A DNA stretch of 18,034 nt from positions 1-18,034 of the forward strand of contig JALNWB010000076.1 of NCBI GenBank assembly GCA_023231105.1, read 5' to 3'. The position numbers were made by a program, and so were the translations under genes. This document shows, piece after piece, positions 15,784 to 18,034 of this stretch; the first letter of the stretch is position 1; each line of letters opens with the position of its first letter. Under the pieces are notes generated by a model. That model did not search any database. It was not told where the DNA came from and worked only from the letters and a program-made list of their open reading frames with translations. This DNA is from Ignavibacteriaceae bacterium. GTDB taxonomy: Bacteria; Bacteroidota; Ignavibacteria; Ignavibacteriales; Ignavibacteriaceae.

Positions 15784-15839
15784 GGTCATTAGTCATCTGT
15801 CAATGGTCATTTTGTATTACTAATGACTATTGACCAATG
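15784..15839. repeat. Heptad repeat with inverted halves between spt and GNAT genes
   Basis: Eight 7-nt units in register: GGTCATT, AGTCATC, two more of the same type, a central TTGTATT, then ACTAATG, ACTATTG and ACCAATG, which are the opposite-strand version. Positions 15783-15800 and 15819-15836 are complementary at 15 of 18 bases, so the transcript could fold between the two genes. It resembles the repeat class at 8479-8555 only in having a 7-nt period. Confidence 0.6.
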
Positions 15840-15855
15840 ACTTTATTCAAATTAC

Positions 15856-15860
15856 AGGAG
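15856..15860 (+). promoter_or_regulatory. Ribosome binding site of the GNAT-like gene
   Basis: AGGAG 5 bases before the ATG at 15866. It supports this start over the TTG at 15830, which falls inside the heptad repeat. Confidence 0.75.
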
Positions 15861-15865
15861 TTTAC

Positions 15866-16990
15866 ATGAGTTCTTCCGTTGAAATTTCTTTGGTGCAGAC
15901 TAAATCAGAGTTGATGCAATTTATAAAATGCCAATGGCAGTTTTATAAAAATGATCCGTATTGGGTTCCGCCTTTAATAATGGATAGGAAAAAACTTCTG
16001 AATAAAGAGAAGAATCCTTTTTTCAAACATGCGGAAGCTGATTTTTTTCTTGCTAAAAGAGATGGAAAAATCGTGGGACGAATTGCCGCAATCAAAAATG
16101 ATCTGCACAATAAATACCACAACGATAAAGTCGGTTTCTTCGGATTCTTCGAATCAATTAACGATCAAGCGGTAGCTAACGCTTTATTCGATACCGTAAA
16201 AGCCTGGCTTGCAAAACGGGGATTAACTCACATGCGAGGTCCGGCTAATCCTTCTTCCAATGACGAATATGGAATGCTGATCGAAGGCTTCAATGATTCG
16301 CCACGATTATTAATGACGCACAATCCAAAATATTATTTGGACCTTTGCGATAATTATGGATTCTACAAAGCAAAAGACCTTCTTGCGTATAAACTTGAAA
16401 ATAAAAAAGTCATCTCCTCGGAAAAACTTAAACGCGTTGCAGAGATCGCTCAAAAGAGATCCGGGATAAACATTACTTCTCTTAATATGAAAAATTTCAA
16501 ATCGGAATTAGAGAAAGTCAAGACGGTTTACAACAAAGCCTGGGCGCCAAACTGGGGTTTTATTCCCATGACCGATGAAGAAATTGACGCAATGGCAAAA
16601 GATTTTAAGCCGTTGGTTGAACCTTCTTTGGTTTTGTTCGGCGAGATTAAAGGTGAAGTTGTCGGCTTTGCACTTGTTATGCTTGATTACAATCAGTTAT
16701 TCAAAGAAATGAACGGACATCTTTTCCCCTTTAATTTTATAAAGTTGATGACAAAGAAGAAAGAAATTAAATGGGCAAGAGTAATTACACTTGGGATTAT
16801 ACCCGAATACCAAAAACGCGGTCTTGATGCTGTATTCTATATGGAATGTTTGAATCGGGCACACGCTCTCGGTGTTGATTTAGGTGAAGCAAGCTGGATT
16901 CTTGAAGATAACGAAATGATGAACCGCGGCGCGCAAGTAATGCAAGGCGAAGTCTATAAAAAATATCGAATCTATGAGATCGCAATTTAG
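15866..16990 (+). CDS. GNAT-fold acyltransferase, candidate bacterial ceramide synthase
   Basis: 374 aa; ATG at 15866 with AGGAG 5 bases upstream. The C-terminal half carries a GNAT acyl-CoA-binding motif, LGIIPEYQKRGLDA (Q316-x2-G319-x-D/A), then WILEDNEMMNRGAQVMQG and the terminal KYRIYE. The N-terminal half has FYKNDPYWVPPL near residue 30 and MRGPANPSSNDEYG near 120, features of a conserved family of about 380 aa with no fully assigned reaction. Bacterial ceramide synthase (bCerS) also has a GNAT-like fold, and this gene lies directly after an spt-like gene, so N-acylation of the long-chain base is a reasonable hypothesis. It is not shown by sequence alone; another acyltransferase step is possible. 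Confidence 0.75.
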   Translation: MSSSVEISLVQTKSELMQFIKCQWQFYKNDPYWVPPLIMDRKKLLNKEKNPFFKHAEADFFLAKRDGKIVGRIAAIKNDLHNKYHNDKVGFFGFFESINDQAVANALFDTVKAWLAKRGLTHMRGPANPSSNDEYGMLIEGFNDSPRLLMTHNPKYYLDLCDNYGFYKAKDLLAYKLENKKVISSEKLKRVAEIAQKRSGINITSLNMKNFKSELEKVKTVYNKAWAPNWGFIPMTDEEIDAMAKDFKPLVEPSLVLFGEIKGEVVGFALVMLDYNQLFKEMNGHLFPFNFIKLMTKKKEIKWARVITLGIIPEYQKRGLDAVFYMECLNRAHALGVDLGEASWILEDNEMMNRGAQVMQGEVYKKYRIYEIAI

Positions 16991-18034
16991 ATTCTTCTTC
17001 TTTTTACTTTTTCTCTTTTATACAGCTTCATCATTTTGTCAATACAACAAAAGTGATGAAGCTTTAGTAAAAACCACTTTCACAAGAACATTCGATAAAA
17101 AAATTATCTCTTCCTATCTTAATTCAAACGATGAACGAAAGGTAACCGCCGCTCTTCTTTCGATAAGTCATTCTGAAGACTCTTCATTCATTCCTCAAAT
17201 CTGTTCTTTGGATTTTCAAAAATATTACGAAACAATTTGTTTTACGCTTGGGCAGTTTGGGGAACAAACTGGTTCCACTCAATATCTATGGCAGATGTTT
17301 GAGAAATATCAGGATAGTGAAAAACAAAAATCAATTTTGGAAACAATTGGGAAAACCGGGAATAAAAACGATTTACAAAAACTTCTTTCTTTATTTGAAG
17401 GGAAGAAAATCTTAAGTAACTGCGGATTTGCATTAGCGATTTATAATTTTTCTCTCCGCAAAATTTCCGATCCGGGAAGCATCTCTTTTCTAAATCAAAT
17501 TTTAGCGCAGGGAAAAGACGGAAAAGAAGAAACTCTTTTTGCGATTTATAGAATCGGTACAACAGATTCTCTCATTCTCTCTTCAATTGAAAAAATTATT
17601 CGCGCGGAAATCAAAAAAGAAAATCCGTCGCAATTTTTAATTCAATATGGATTAGGAATTTTCCGCAAAGCAAAGTTTTTCCCGAATGATATTGAACTGC
17701 TTTTTAATCTAAGCACCAACAGCGATCCCGTCATTCGAATAGAAACCGCAAAGGTCGGAATTTATTTCCCCTTTACAAGTGAAACCAATTTTGATTTTCT
17801 TCTTCAATTGCTCCTGGATAAAAATCCAAATGTTGCAAGGCAAACGGCAATCTCATTCCGCGAACTCCCTTTTAATGAAAAGTTAAAAGGAAACGTAATG
17901 CAGTTTATTAAAAATCAACTGAAGAACAAAAATCTTACGGAGATGACGCGCGGTGAATTGTTTATTACTTTTATAAAACATTTACAAACGCTTGATACTC
18001 ACGTTATAGAAGAATACGAACCGTTCATCGATAA
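16974..18034 (+). CDS. Exported HEAT-like repeat protein, 3' end outside the window
   Basis: The frame opens with ATG at 16974, overlapping the GNAT gene's end by 17 bases, and stays open to the window end (353 codons and 2 bases), so the C-terminus is missing. The N-terminus is a signal peptide (MRSQFRFFFFLLFLFYTASS), with cleavage likely near FCQ. The rest is a string of paired helices with HEAT-like repeats, for example DERKVTAALLSISH, DPVIRIETAKVG and NPNVARQTAISF. In related bacteria such a helical part can precede a peptidylprolyl isomerase domain, which would lie past the window; that is a guess. The overlap suggests translational coupling to the GNAT gene. No clear ribosome binding site is seen. 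Confidence 0.75.
   Translation, partial: MRSQFRFFFFLLFLFYTASSFCQYNKSDEALVKTTFTRTFDKKIISSYLNSNDERKVTAALLSISHSEDSSFIPQICSLDFQKYYETICFTLGQFGEQTGSTQYLWQMFEKYQDSEKQKSILETIGKTGNKNDLQKLLSLFEGKKILSNCGFALAIYNFSLRKISDPGSISFLNQILAQGKDGKEETLFAIYRIGTTDSLILSSIEKIIRAEIKKENPSQFLIQYGLGIFRKAKFFPNDIELLFNLSTNSDPVIRIETAKVGIYFPFTSETNFDFLLQLLLDKNPNVARQTAISFRELPFNEKLKGNVMQFIKNQLKNKNLTEMTRGELFITFIKHLQTLDTHVIEEYEPFID

Noticed and set aside
15830..15865. Upstream TTG start for the GNAT-like gene
   Set aside because: It lies inside the heptad repeat and has no ribosome binding site, whereas the ATG at 15866 has AGGAG at ideal spacing.

Overview
The window reads as chromosomal DNA of a free-living, Gram-negative, AT-rich bacterium of the Bacteroidota/Chlorobi superphylum, most like the Ignavibacteria. 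The main reasons are a secreted glycoside hydrolase ending in a type IX secretion (T9SS) sorting domain with the 'YPNPFNPTT' signature, a serine palmitoyltransferase-like enzyme, a lipoprotein with a Bacteroidota-style cytochrome c motif, frequent TTG starts, and intergenic DNA full of short periodic repeats. The assignment is inferred from sequence style; no rRNA or marker phylogeny is available here.

Layout. (1) 1-276 is non-coding and carries an octad repeat. (2) 277-4651, minus strand, is one tight transcription unit: exported M1-family metallopeptidase, six-helix membrane protein (TTG start overlapping the upstream stop), peptide deformylase (def), methionyl-tRNA formyltransferase (fmt). 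(3) 4652-4962 is intergenic, with a clear minus-strand terminator and a second octad repeat. (4) 4963-5535 is an M23 peptidase lipoprotein. (5) 5536-9581 looks accessory. It holds a very AT-rich 769-aa TPR protein with a HEPN-like C-terminus, bracketed by 12-bp perfect inverted repeats; a decayed reading frame; GC-rich palindromes; and a BRO-N/DinD-like gene. (6) 9582-11951 is the T9SS-exported GHL10-type glycoside hydrolase. (7) 11952-12425 is a divergent intergenic region with another octad repeat and a GC-rich hairpin. (8) 12426-12830 is a cytochrome c-like lipoprotein on the plus strand, converging on a bacterial PH-domain gene (13029-13403) across a long hairpin. (9) 13491-16990 is a probable sphingolipid locus: a divergent SDR, a serine palmitoyltransferase-like AOS enzyme (TTG start) and a GNAT-fold protein. 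(10) A HEAT-like exported protein starts at 16974, overlaps the GNAT gene by 17 bases and runs off the window end.

The parts most worth following are the compact candidate ceramide pathway (spt-like, GNAT-like, SDR), the inverted-repeat-flanked TPR/HEPN gene, and three dispersed repeat styles: octads, heptads and GC-rich palindromes. Several palindromes appear to be nested inside a heptad array.
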